Notes under the pieces: generated by a model
Databases searched by the model: none
What the model was told of the DNA's origin: nothing
Seen by the model: the letters and a program-made list of their open reading frames with translations, nothing else
Position numbers and translations under genes: made by a program
Part shown: piece by piece, positions 55,218 through 64,000 of the stretch
How positions within the stretch are numbered: position 1 is the first letter of the stretch
How the letters are laid out: the number at the start of each line of letters is the position of its first letter
Origin: Chloracidobacterium sp.
GTDB taxonomy: Bacteria; Acidobacteriota; Blastocatellia; Chloracidobacteriales; Chloracidobacteriaceae
Length of the DNA: 64,000 bases
NCBI GenBank assembly: GCA_025057975.1
Contig: JANWUV010000004.1
Location: 62,001-126,000, forward strand
Direction of reading: 5' to 3'

Positions 55218-58200
55218 GCTTCAATGAGGCCGCTTTTTTTCAAAGCGGAAAAGACGCCGTAACTCCTTTAGACTCAAGGTGTTACAGGTGGCTTCAATGG
55301 GGCCGCTTTTTTTCAAAGCGGAAAAGACGCCGCAACGACGGCGCGAATTCGCGGCGCAATCGCTTCAATGGGGCCGCTTTTTTTCAAAGCGGAAAAGGTG
55401 AGCGACCAGCGCGAGCGGCAACGCCCGCTCGTGCGCTTCAATGGGGCCGCTTTTTTTCAAAGCGGAAAAGCTGGAATACGTGGAGATCACCGGCTCGGCT
55501 ATCGGCGGCTTCAATGGGGCCGCTTTTTTTCAAAGCGGAAAAGGCGCATTTTTTCGCAGCACGGAAACGCCGGGTTTACAGCTTCAATGGGGCCGCTTTT
55601 TTTCAAAGCGGAAAAGAGCGTCACGCCGCTGAACTCAGGAGGTGCTATATGGGCTTCAATGGGGCCGCTTTTTTTCAAAGCGGAAAAGGATGAACCCGAT
55701 GGTTTTCTCGTCGAGCGGCGAGCCGGCTTCAATGGGGCCGCTTTTTTTCAAAGCGGAAAAGGTCGTCGCGCGTCTCGACTTGTATGTTAGGCATTGGGCT
55801 TCAATGGGGCCGCTTTTTTTCAAAGCGGAAAAGGTAGCCCCCCAAGCCCAATCTTGCCCAAAAAACCGCCGCTTCAATGGGGCCGCTTTTTTTCAAAGCG
55901 GAAAAGCGACTACCACGTGGTCGGCGAGAAAATCGTCATCCCGCTTCAATGGGGCCGCTTTTTTTCAAAGCGGAAAAGACCCCCAAAATCGCCAATAACG
56001 CAGTCACGACGGGGCTTCAATGGGGCCGCTTTTTTTCAAAGCGGAAAAGCCCCGGCGTGTGCCGGATCCTGGAACGGGACTACTGTCGCTTCAATGGGGC
56101 CGCTTTTTTTCAAAGCGGAAAAGAGCGGACGCGCGCAAATCGCCGCGTACGCTTACATGCTTCAATGGGGCCGCTTTTTTTCAAAGCGGAAAAGCCACAC
56201 GCCGCCCTTGATGGACGGAAGTTGGAGCCTTGCTTCAATGGGGCCGCTTTTTTTCAAAGCGGAAAAGATAAAATGCCTTCAATTCTTTGAATGGAGGTTC
56301 TAGCTTCAATGGGGCCGCTTTTTTTCAAAGCGGAAAAGAGGGTACGGCGGGGACAGTACAGGAGATTGCGCTAGGCTTCAATGGGGCCGCTTTTTTTCAA
56401 AGCGGAAAAGCCGAAGTGGACTCAAAATGCTCGATAATATTGGTGCTTCAATGGGGCCGCTTTTTTTCAAAGCGGAAAAGGAACGCTACGGCTGGATTCT
56501 CGACGAGGACGGCGAAGCTTCAATGGGGCCGCTTTTTTTCAAAGCGGAAAAGGAATCGCCGGCCACGTCGCCCGCAACGTCGCGAGCGCCGCTTCAATGG
56601 GGCCGCTTTTTTTCAAAGCGGAAAAGGAGCACGCCAACCGCTCAGGCTCGACCCATTGCAGGCTTCAATGGGGCCGCTTTTTTTCAAAGCGGAAAAGACG
56701 GCTCCATCGTCGCCTCACGCAACGGAAGCAGCTTCAATGGGGCCGCTTTTTTTCAAAGCGGAAAAGCGAACGCTACGGCAAGATACTCGGCACAAATTCC
56801 AAGGCTTCAATGGGGCCGCTTTTTTTCAAAGCGGAAAAGCGCAGTCACGTACGCGAAACTTCAGGACGTCGCGGCGCTTCAATGGGGCCGCTTTTTTTCA
56901 AAGCGGAAAAGCTTCGAGTCCGAGCGCTTCACGGATGCGCTCGAGCGAGGCTTCAATGGGGCCGCTTTTTTTCAAAGCGGAAAAGCCGATCCGCCAATGG
57001 CGTTGTTGAACAGTACGCAGGCTTCAATGGGGCCGCTTTTTTTCAAAGCGGAAAAGTCCACGGCTTCGTCCGGTCCTCACCGGCGGGCAGCGTGGCTTCA
57101 ATGGGGCCGCTTTTTTTCAAAGCGGAAAAGCGACGGCCCTCCGTCGCCTTCTGGCGCACCCTGACCGCTTCAATGGGGCCGCTTTTTTTCAAAGCGGAAA
57201 AGACCGCCCGGAGTGGCGGCGGCGGGAGGTGTGGAGCGCTTCAATGGGGCCGCTTTTTTTCAAAGCGGAAAAGCGACGGTCACTGGATATATTTTTCGGT
57301 TGGGGACTGGGCTTCAATGGGGCCGCTTTTTTTCAAAGCGGAAAAGAACCGGCGGGAGAGTGACCAATGAGCGAGTTGGAGACGCTTCAATGGGGCCGCT
57401 TTTTTTCAAAGCGGAAAAGTTTTCGGGGCGCGGCGAAAACCGGCGACGGCGCGGCGCTTCAATGGGGCCGCTTTTTTTCAAAGCGGAAAAGCCCAAATTG
57501 GGGATGCGTATGCGGCAGCCGTCGATGCTGCTTCAATGGGGCCGCTTTTTTTCAAAGCGGAAAAGCTCGCGCCCCTGGCGGCGTCCGATGCCGCCGTCCA
57601 GCTTCAATGGGGCCGCTTTTTTTCAAAGCGGAAAAGTTGTTTGACCTTTCTTGCGTTTTGCAGACATGGTTGCTTCAATGGGGCCGCTTTTTTTCAAAGC
57701 GGAAAAGAGTCACCAAGTGGCTGCTGCGCACCGCCGCGCCGTGCGAGCTTCAATGGGGCCGCTTTTTTTCAAAGCGGAAAAGCTTTATTTGCCATTGTGA
57801 CTCTTCTAATTGTGTCCGCTTCAATGGGGCCGCTTTTTTTCAAAGCGGAAAAGATCGCCTTCCAGCCACCCGTCGCGGATCAGCCCTTCGCTTCAATGGG
57901 GCCGCTTTTTTTCAAAGCGGAAAAGCAAGCTGCCGTAAGGATCACGATGCGCCGCAAAAAATGCTTCAATGGGGCCGCTTTTTTTCAAAGCGGAAAAGAT
58001 CGGCGCTCCGCGAATACGCATGTGGTGTATGGGTACGCTTCAATGGGGCCGCTTTTTTTCAAAGCGGAAAAGCAACATGCGAGCAAGCCGGAGCCCCAAC
58101 ATGCGAGGCTTCAATGGGGCCGCTTTTTTTCAAAGCGGAAAAGTGCCCGAAGAAATCTTGGGCATTCCGAAAGCCGTCACGGTGCTTCAATGGGGCCGCT

Positions 58201-61200
58201 TTTTTTCAAAGCGGAAAAGCGCGGTAGGTTTCGATGAAGTCGGCGACGGCTTGTGCTTCAATGGGGCCGCTTTTTTTCAAAGCGGAAAAGGCGTTGCAGC
58301 GCGCCGGACTGTTGCCGCCGGGCGTGCTTCAATGGGGCCGCTTTTTTTCAAAGCGGAAAAGTGGAAAGCATAGAAGTAATCGTCTCTCCCTAGATAGCTT
58401 CAATGGGGCCGCTTTTTTTCAAAGCGGAAAAGTGTCGGAGCCGCGCGATGCGCGGCAGGAGGGCGGTAGGGCTTCAATGGGGCCGCTTTTTTTCAAAGCG
58501 GAAAAGGGACTCGACCGCGCGCCGACCGTCAACGTGACGCAAGCTTCAATGGGGCCGCTTTTTTTCAAAGCGGAAAAGGGGCGTGGAAATCTACAACTGC
58601 GACTACCGCGACTTGGCTTCAATGGGGCCGCTTTTTTTCAAAGCGGAAAAGCGGAAACTCACACGTCGCCCGGCGAACGGCGCGTCAGGCTTCAATGGGG
58701 CCGCTTTTTTTCAAAGCGGAAAAGGTGCTCAATCCCACCGCGTACCAGTCAGGCTCAAACTGCTTCAATGGGGCCGCTTTTTTTCAAAGCGGAAAAGAAG
58801 AGCTTGAGCAAGAAGCCCAGCGCTGGTCATCGCGCTTCAATGGGGCCGCTTTTTTTCAAAGCGGAAAAGGGCCGAATCAACGACTTGAGGCGACGGCTAC
58901 TCAACCGGCTTCAATGGGGCCGCTTTTTTTCAAAGCGGAAAAGTTGCTCTTCGACGCAGGCGTGAACGACGGGTGCACGACGCTTCAATGGGGCCGCTTT
59001 TTTTCAAAGCGGAAAAGGGGTCGAGCGCAATTCGCACGTTGGCGCTATTCGGGCTTCAATGGGGCCGCTTTTTTTCAAAGCGGAAAAGCTGAGGTCGCGG
59101 CGTTGATGGACGCGATCACGGAGGTGCTTCAATGGGGCCGCTTTTTTTCAAAGCGGAAAAGCCCACCCGTCCGTGTTGGAAATTGTAAAAGCGTCCCAGC
59201 TTCAATGGGGCCGCTTTTTTTCAAAGCGGAAAAGCCTGCTCGAGTTCGCGCAGCACCCGGTCGCGCGCGATGCTTCAATGGGGCCGCTTTTTTTCAAAGC
59301 GGAAAAGATATAAGGCGGACATGCAGGCAGCGGGCGTCATAAGGCTTCAATGGGGCCGCTTTTTTTCAAAGCGGAAAAGCGACGGGCGGGGCGTTGGGGG
59401 CGGCGCAGGCGGCGGCTTCAATGGGGCCGCTTTTTTTCAAAGCGGAAAAGCATCCGACGCGCGGCGGCGCTCAAGGGCGTGGAAATGGCTTCAATGGGGC
59501 CGCTTTTTTTCAAAGCGGAAAAGACGCCTGCTGCACCTCGGTCCGATACCGCCAGACCTGCTTCAATGGGGCCGCTTTTTTTCAAAGCGGAAAAGGGATG
59601 CAGGCGCGCAGATTCGCGGCAGCTTGGCGGCTTCAATGGGGCCGCTTTTTTTCAAAGCGGAAAAGCGCCGGAACCAAGCGCACAGCGCCCGGCGGCGCCG
59701 CTTCAATGGGGCCGCTTTTTTTCAAAGCGGAAAAGCAATTTGCAGCGCGTGCGCGTAACACGGCGTCGTCGGCTTCAATGGGGCCGCTTTTTTTCAAAGC
59801 GGAAAAGACGTAACAGGTGTAACGGGTTTTTGGTGAATTTTAGCTTCAATGGGGCCGCTTTTTTTCAAAGCGGAAAAGCGTAACGTTTGCCGGTGCGCTG
59901 ACGCACCACGTCCGGCTTCAATGGGGCCGCTTTTTTTCAAAGCGGAAAAGAAATCGAAAACAAAACCGCCTCCTGCTTGCCCGAAAGCTTCAATGGGGCC
60001 GCTTTTTTTCAAAGCGGAAAAGACGTGATCGTGTCAAACAACGTGCGCGTCAACAAGCTTCAATGGGGCCGCTTTTTTTCAAAGCGGAAAAGCCGGTGGT
60101 GGACGAGTCCAACGTCATCGAGGTGCAAGCTTCAATGGGGCCGCTTTTTTTCAAAGCGGAAAAGGTTCATCGCCAACGACGCAACGGCAACGATAATGGG
60201 CTTCAATGGGGCCGCTTTTTTTCAAAGCGGAAAAGCTTTGACGCGCGCAATCCGCGCGACAATCCGCTCGCTTCAATGGGGCCGCTTTTTTTCAAAGCGG
60301 AAAAGAAGGAAAGGTTCCTGGCCGGGTTTCCGGCGATCGCCGTGCTTCAATGGGGCCGCTTTTTTTCAAAGCGGAAAAGGGTAAAACTCAGAGCCGACAC
60401 CCCGACCCCCTGCCTGCTTCAATGGGGCCGCTTTTTTTCAAAGCGGAAAAGCGTCACGAACGTACTGCCGCCGCCGCCCGGTGGCGGCTTCAATGGGGCC
60501 GCTTTTTTTCAAAGCGGAAAAGGTCGCGTCGTAATTCTCCACCACCCTCTGAGAGAGCTTCAATGGGGCCGCTTTTTTTCAAAGCGGAAAAGATGGCGTC
60601 GCCTCCTTTGCCTCGGATTCGACCGGCGGCTTCAATGGGGCCGCTTTTTTTCAAAGCGGAAAAGACGCGCGGCGAGCGTCGCGTACGACGCGCCCGGCAG
60701 CTTCAATGGGGCCGCTTTTTTTCAAAGCGGAAAAGAACTCAAGGCGTTCGGCGCCCGATGGATCTCCGAACGGCTTCAATGGGGCCGCTTTTTTTCAAAG
60801 CGGAAAAGCCCCGTCGTGAGCGTGATGGTCCCCGCCGCCGTCACGCTTCAATGGGGCCGCTTTTTTTCAAAGCGGAAAAGCTGCGCCGACTGCGGCGCGA
60901 GGGGAGACGTAGTGGGGCTTCAATGGGGCCGCTTTTTTTCAAAGCGGAAAAGCCTCTCGCGCTGGTCGCTCACGCCACGGATTTGCGGCGGCTTCAATGG
61001 GGCCGCTTTTTTTCAAAGCGGAAAAGGAGCTCGAGCAAGAGGCCCAGCGCTGGGCCTCGCGCTTCAATGGGGCCGCTTTTTTTCAAAGCGGAAAAGGCGG
61101 CTTGATTCCCGGCGGCGCGACGATTCCGGGCGCTTCAATGGGGCCGCTTTTTTTCAAAGCGGAAAAGAAGGGGCGGTAGGAAAGGAAAAATCTCGACAAG

Positions 61201-61739
61201 GGCGGCTTCAATGGGGCCGCTTTTTTTCAAAGCGGAAAAGATACCAAGCCAAAATCGAGGCGCTCCGCCAAACCAAGCTTCAATGGGGCCGCTTTTTTTC
61301 AAAGCGGAAAAGTGACTCGCTCATCACCGCTTCCCGGCGCGCTGAAAGCTTCAATGGGGCCGCTTTTTTTCAAAGCGGAAAAGGCGTCCACGCCCCCGCC
61401 TCCAACCACACCAGCCGCACGCTTCAATGGGGCCGCTTTTTTTCAAAGCGGAAAAGTTGTGTGGTGGGGCGACCGCCGCGAAGTTAGGCGGCTTCAATGG
61501 GGCCGCTTTTTTTCAAAGCGGAAAAGGGCTCTCACAGCGAAAACAGAAGCTCAGCTACGCCGCTTCAATGGGGCCGCTTTTTTTCAAAGCGGAAAAGGGG
61601 CGCTGCTCGCGAGTTTGCCGCCACTTAGACTGGCTTCAATGGGGCCGCTTTTTTTCAAAGCGGAAAAGTTGGGTCTTGGCTCACGGGAATACGCGCCTAA
61701 AGGGCTTCAATGGGGCCGCTTTTTTTCAAAGCGGAAAAG
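55218..61739 (-). CRISPR. CRISPR array, 91 repeats and 90 spacers
   Basis: Counted by eye: 91 copies of a 36-bp repeat at a 69-76-bp period, with spacers of 33-40 nt. On the + strand the repeat is GCTTCAATGGGG, then the stem CCGCTTT, loop TTTTC, stem AAAGCGG and AAAAG. All copies look identical except the first (55218-55253), which has A for G at repeat position 10. Since new repeats are copied from the leader end, this puts the old trailer end at 55218 and the leader at the cas2 side. Read on the minus strand, the repeat ends in ATTGAAGC, matching the common 8-nt crRNA 5' handle. The array is therefore called on the minus strand, downstream of cas2. Confidence 0.97.
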
Positions 61740-61931
61740 GCCGCCCGTGTAAACCCTGTGCTGTCAAAGAGCTACAGACCGTTTTGCGAGCGGTGGCGAT
61801 TTTGTAGCCCCGCGCGCGCCGCGTCGTCAAGTCCATTTTTGCAAACTGTTGATCCATAAGGTTCTAAGCTCTGCGAGCGGTTCCCGACACAAGCCTCGCC
61901 ACCTCGCCGCTCGCACCCCACGCTCGCCACA
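61740..61931 (-). promoter_or_regulatory. Probable CRISPR leader
   Basis: The 192 bp between the last perfect repeat and the cas2 stop. It holds no ORF and contains two copies of GCGAGCGGT (near 61787 and 61874) and short T/A-rich runs. Leader identity follows from array polarity and position between cas2 and the first minus-strand repeat; no promoter elements were recognised. Confidence 0.6.
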
Positions 61932-62228
61932 CTACACAATAACGGCAATGCGCTCGCTCGGATTCGGCTCCAACGGCTTGCCCAGCGCCTCAATACACGC
62001 CTTGCCACGCCCATCTACCGGCCCAACATCCACCAGCATCACCCGATCCTCACGCTGATTCATCACCTCCGTCAGCGCCATCAAAAGCAATACACGCTCC
62101 GTCGGCGATAAGTCACAGCGAAAGACCGAATACTGTACCGCATCGCCAAAGCCGCGCATCACTCGATAAACCTGCCGCCATCGTTTTTGGTCGGCGATAT
62201 CATAGCAGACGATGTAACGATTGCGCAT
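61932..62228 (-). CDS. cas2: CRISPR-associated endonuclease Cas2
   Basis: 98 residues, ferredoxin fold. The N-terminal strand RYIVCYDIAD carries the conserved Asp10; RWRQVYRVMRGFGDAVQYSV follows, and the protein ends in an acidic/hydrophobic strand (SERIAVIV). With Cas1 it forms the spacer-integration complex. It starts 24 bp after the cas4-cas1 stop, on the same strand, and precedes the leader. Confidence 0.95.
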   Translation of the reverse strand: MRNRYIVCYDIADQKRWRQVYRVMRGFGDAVQYSVFRCDLSPTERVLLLMALTEVMNQREDRVMLVDVGPVDGRGKACIEALGKPLEPNPSERIAVIV

Positions 62229-62252
62229 CAGCCCCTCTCTTTCCCGCCTTTA

Positions 62253-64000
62253 TCAGCGCGTTACAAATGGGATATAGCGCGGGATTTCACCCATGATCGC
62301 GCGCGCCAAAAGTCGAGCCTGAATTTCAAACACCCGACGATAACTAACCTGATAGCCAAAGACCGGATGCGTCACCAACTGATCAAGACGGCGCTCAAAA
62401 GCCTCGATAAACGTTTTGCGTCCATTCGGTTTCAGTGCAAAAGCCCCACCACGCTCAATAAAATCTGAAGGGCTAATCTCACCGTTGTTAATGACCGTAA
62501 TCACAACCGAGTCCGCCACCAACGGGCGAAACTCCTCCATCAAATCAAGCGCCAAAGCCGGACGCCCATAGCGCGGCTGATGGTAAAATCCCAGATAAGG
62601 ATCAAAACCAACGCCAAGCATCGCCACCAGCATTTCCTTAACCAACAAACTGTATGCAAACGAAAGCAAAGCATTGACCGGGTCCTTCGGCGGACGACGA
62701 TTGCGCCCCGTAAAATCAAACGGCGGGGTGTCCTCCGGCGGCAGCTTGAACATGGTCGGAAAATGCTCGAAGTAAGTCCGCGCCGCACTCCCCTCAACCC
62801 CTAAAAGCGACGCGAGCGCATCCGAACGTTCAGCCGCCGCGCGCAACGCCGCTAACTGCGCCAATACTTCCGACGAAAGCCCACGCCCGTTACGCCGCAG
62901 CAACAAACGGCTGTTGCGAATCTTGCCGCCGACAAAATCCTTCGCCAACCGCAGGCATACCGCCGGGTCAGCCGCCGCCTGAAACTGTCGGCGGCGCAAC
63001 TCAATGTTTTTGTGCGGCGGCGGCGCGGTGACCGCCTGCAACCATCCCCCGTAGCTCAAGTGCAATACCGGAATCTCACGGCTCGCCAACTCGCGCAGCG
63101 CCTGCGCCGAAATCTGGACGTTCCCAAACAAATTCACCTGATTGACTTCCAGCAGCCGTACGGCGTCCACCGTTTGCCCCTTGTCGCGGATTTCCAGTAC
63201 ATCACCCTTGAGACCCAGCGTATAACCCTGCCCCTGAACGTAAACCGCCTTGTTGTCGTCACGCGCAGGCATCAACCGCCGAACCTCGCGCAGCGAAGGC
63301 GCCGGCAACGCCTCCAGCGGCGGCGCAAGTTCCGGCGACGCTTCGGCGACAGGGGCTTGCCCACTCGCTTCCGCCTTCCGCAAATGGTTGATTTCATCCG
63401 GCAAACAAACGCCGACCAGCGAACAACGCGGACACTTGTTGGAGTGAACCAGCGGGGGCGGCGCGACGCCCGACGCCGCCAACGCCCGCGCATCCGCCAA
63501 CAGTCGCCGCGTCCGCGCCTCCAACTCCGGCGTAAACTCAACCCGGACGCGCGTTTTGTCCGCCGCGTAGTAAATCACGCCGTAACTCGAAGCGTAGCCG
63601 TTGGCGCGCAGCAAAAGCCCCTGCAAACACACCTGAATGCGCTCCGGCTCCCATGCGCCTTCCGGCAAGTCCGGGGCCGCGCCCCGTTTGTAATCCACCG
63701 GCACAAGTTGCCCGTCGTCGCTTTCCAACACGTCAATGACCGCCAGCGCGCCAAGCTCCTCCGAGCCGACTTCCACCGAACGCGCATGAATCGCCGTCTC
63801 CGACGTGACGGCTTCGGCGGCGGGTACGCGCCCGCCTGCATCGTCAACCCGCCGATGGACATATCGCCCCTCGACGACATCCAAATTCTCCGCCCACTCG
63901 CGCTGGACATACTCAAGGTAAAACAAGCGCGGACAATAGACGTACTCGTTGAGCATGCGCGCCGGAAGCAACTCCGGCGACGACGTGACGGCGTTGGGCA
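62253..64000 (-). CDS. cas4-cas1: Cas4-Cas1 fusion protein (5' end outside window)
   Basis: About 580 visible residues, open to the window edge: in-frame sense codons precede the first candidate start (TTG 63971), so the gene likely begins beyond 64000. The N-terminal ~200 residues are Cas4: RMLNEYVYCPRLFYLEY with the first Fe-S Cys, VPVDYKRG with the nuclease D-x-K, QVCLQGLLL, and CPRCSLVGVC with the other three Cys. After an Ala/Pro linker comes Cas1 (~230 on): NLFGNVQISAQALRELASRE, DPVNALLSFAYSLL, and GFYHQPRYGRPALALDLMEEFRP with metal-binding His and Asp. Such fusions are typical of subtype I-G (formerly I-U) and V-B. Cas4 trims and selects prespacers by PAM; Cas1 integrates them. Confidence 0.94.
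   Translation of the reverse strand, partial: PNAVTSSPELLPARMLNEYVYCPRLFYLEYVQREWAENLDVVEGRYVHRRVDDAGGRVPAAEAVTSETAIHARSVEVGSEELGALAVIDVLESDDGQLVPVDYKRGAAPDLPEGAWEPERIQVCLQGLLLRANGYASSYGVIYYAADKTRVRVEFTPELEARTRRLLADARALAASGVAPPPLVHSNKCPRCSLVGVCLPDEINHLRKAEASGQAPVAEASPELAPPLEALPAPSLREVRRLMPARDDNKAVYVQGQGYTLGLKGDVLEIRDKGQTVDAVRLLEVNQVNLFGNVQISAQALRELASREIPVLHLSYGGWLQAVTAPPPHKNIELRRRQFQAAADPAVCLRLAKDFVGGKIRNSRLLLRRNGRGLSSEVLAQLAALRAAAERSDALASLLGVEGSAARTYFEHFPTMFKLPPEDTPPFDFTGRNRRPPKDPVNALLSFAYSLLVKEMLVAMLGVGFDPYLGFYHQPRYGRPALALDLMEEFRPLVADSVVITVINNGEISPSDFIERGGAFALKPNGRKTFIEAFERRLDQLVTHPVFGYQVSYRRVFEIQARLLARAIMGEIPRYIPFVTR

Noticed and set aside
55368-61752. Many long + strand ORFs (up to 474 codons) made of repeats such as FNGAAFFQSGK, LQWGRFFSKRK and ASMGPLFFKAEK
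   Set aside because: These are the three reading frames of the CRISPR repeat; repeat length (36) and spacer lengths near 36 keep frames open by chance.

Overview
The window is GC-rich bacterial chromosome with compact, often 4-bp-overlapping genes. Gene content points to an aerobic member of the Acidobacteriota, and the mix resembles the phototroph Chloracidobacterium: an Oar-like TonB-dependent receptor, an alternative complex III (ACIII) cluster joined to an A2-type caa3 oxidase, a CruF-like carotenoid gene, a bacillithiol gene and hopanoid-type lipid genes. The genus is inference; no rRNA is present.

Layout. 1-2.7 kb: end of an aspartokinase gene, a PrdB-like selenoprotein read through an in-frame TGA followed by a clear SECIS hairpin, and a carotenoid hydratase-like gene. 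2.8-10.2 kb: tRNA-Phe, a LivM-type permease, an amino-acid permease, a nucleotide-sugar dehydrogenase and an NtrB/NtrC-type two-component pair. 10.2-10.7 kb: a gene-free stretch rich in hairpins. 10.7-25.5 kb: one long + strand run that opens with a promoter carrying two ARG boxes, then argR-argG-(small membrane protein)-argH-(P-loop protein)-argC-acylornithine carbamoyltransferase-argB. It continues without a gap into seven surface-polysaccharide genes: FkbM methyltransferase, three glycosyltransferases, a Wzy-like polymerase, an epimerase and a WcaF-like acetyltransferase.

25.5-30 kb (minus strand): a large TonB-dependent receptor and a PhzF-like protein. 30.1-44.3 kb (minus strand): the respiratory supercluster, transcribed actA-B-C-D-E-F, an unknown single-helix protein, sco, then oxidase subunits II, I, III and IV and heme O synthase. 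It encodes quinol oxidation by ACIII and electron transfer to oxygen. 44.8-50.8 kb: bshA, rsmB, a nine-heme cytochrome c and a lipoprotein with two GlcG/HbpS-like domains. 51-53.9 kb: an hpnI-like glycosyltransferase, two small EamA/ArnE-F-like membrane proteins and an hpnK-like deacetylase, probably a lipid-modification operon.

53.9-64 kb: an AT-rich island with little coding content, then a CRISPR array of 91 repeats and 90 spacers (55218-61739), a leader, cas2 and a cas4-cas1 fusion that runs off the right edge. Array polarity (a mutated repeat at the far end, perfect repeats next to cas2) and the repeat sequence indicate minus-strand transcription away from cas2. No effector gene lies in the window. 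Two spacer pairs come from homologous but diverged target genes, one of them almost only by synonymous changes.

The observations most worth following are the selenoprotein with its SECIS, the acylornithine carbamoyltransferase whose specificity residue is Pro rather than Glu, the homologous CRISPR spacers, and several conserved-looking genes of unknown function placed inside well-understood operons.
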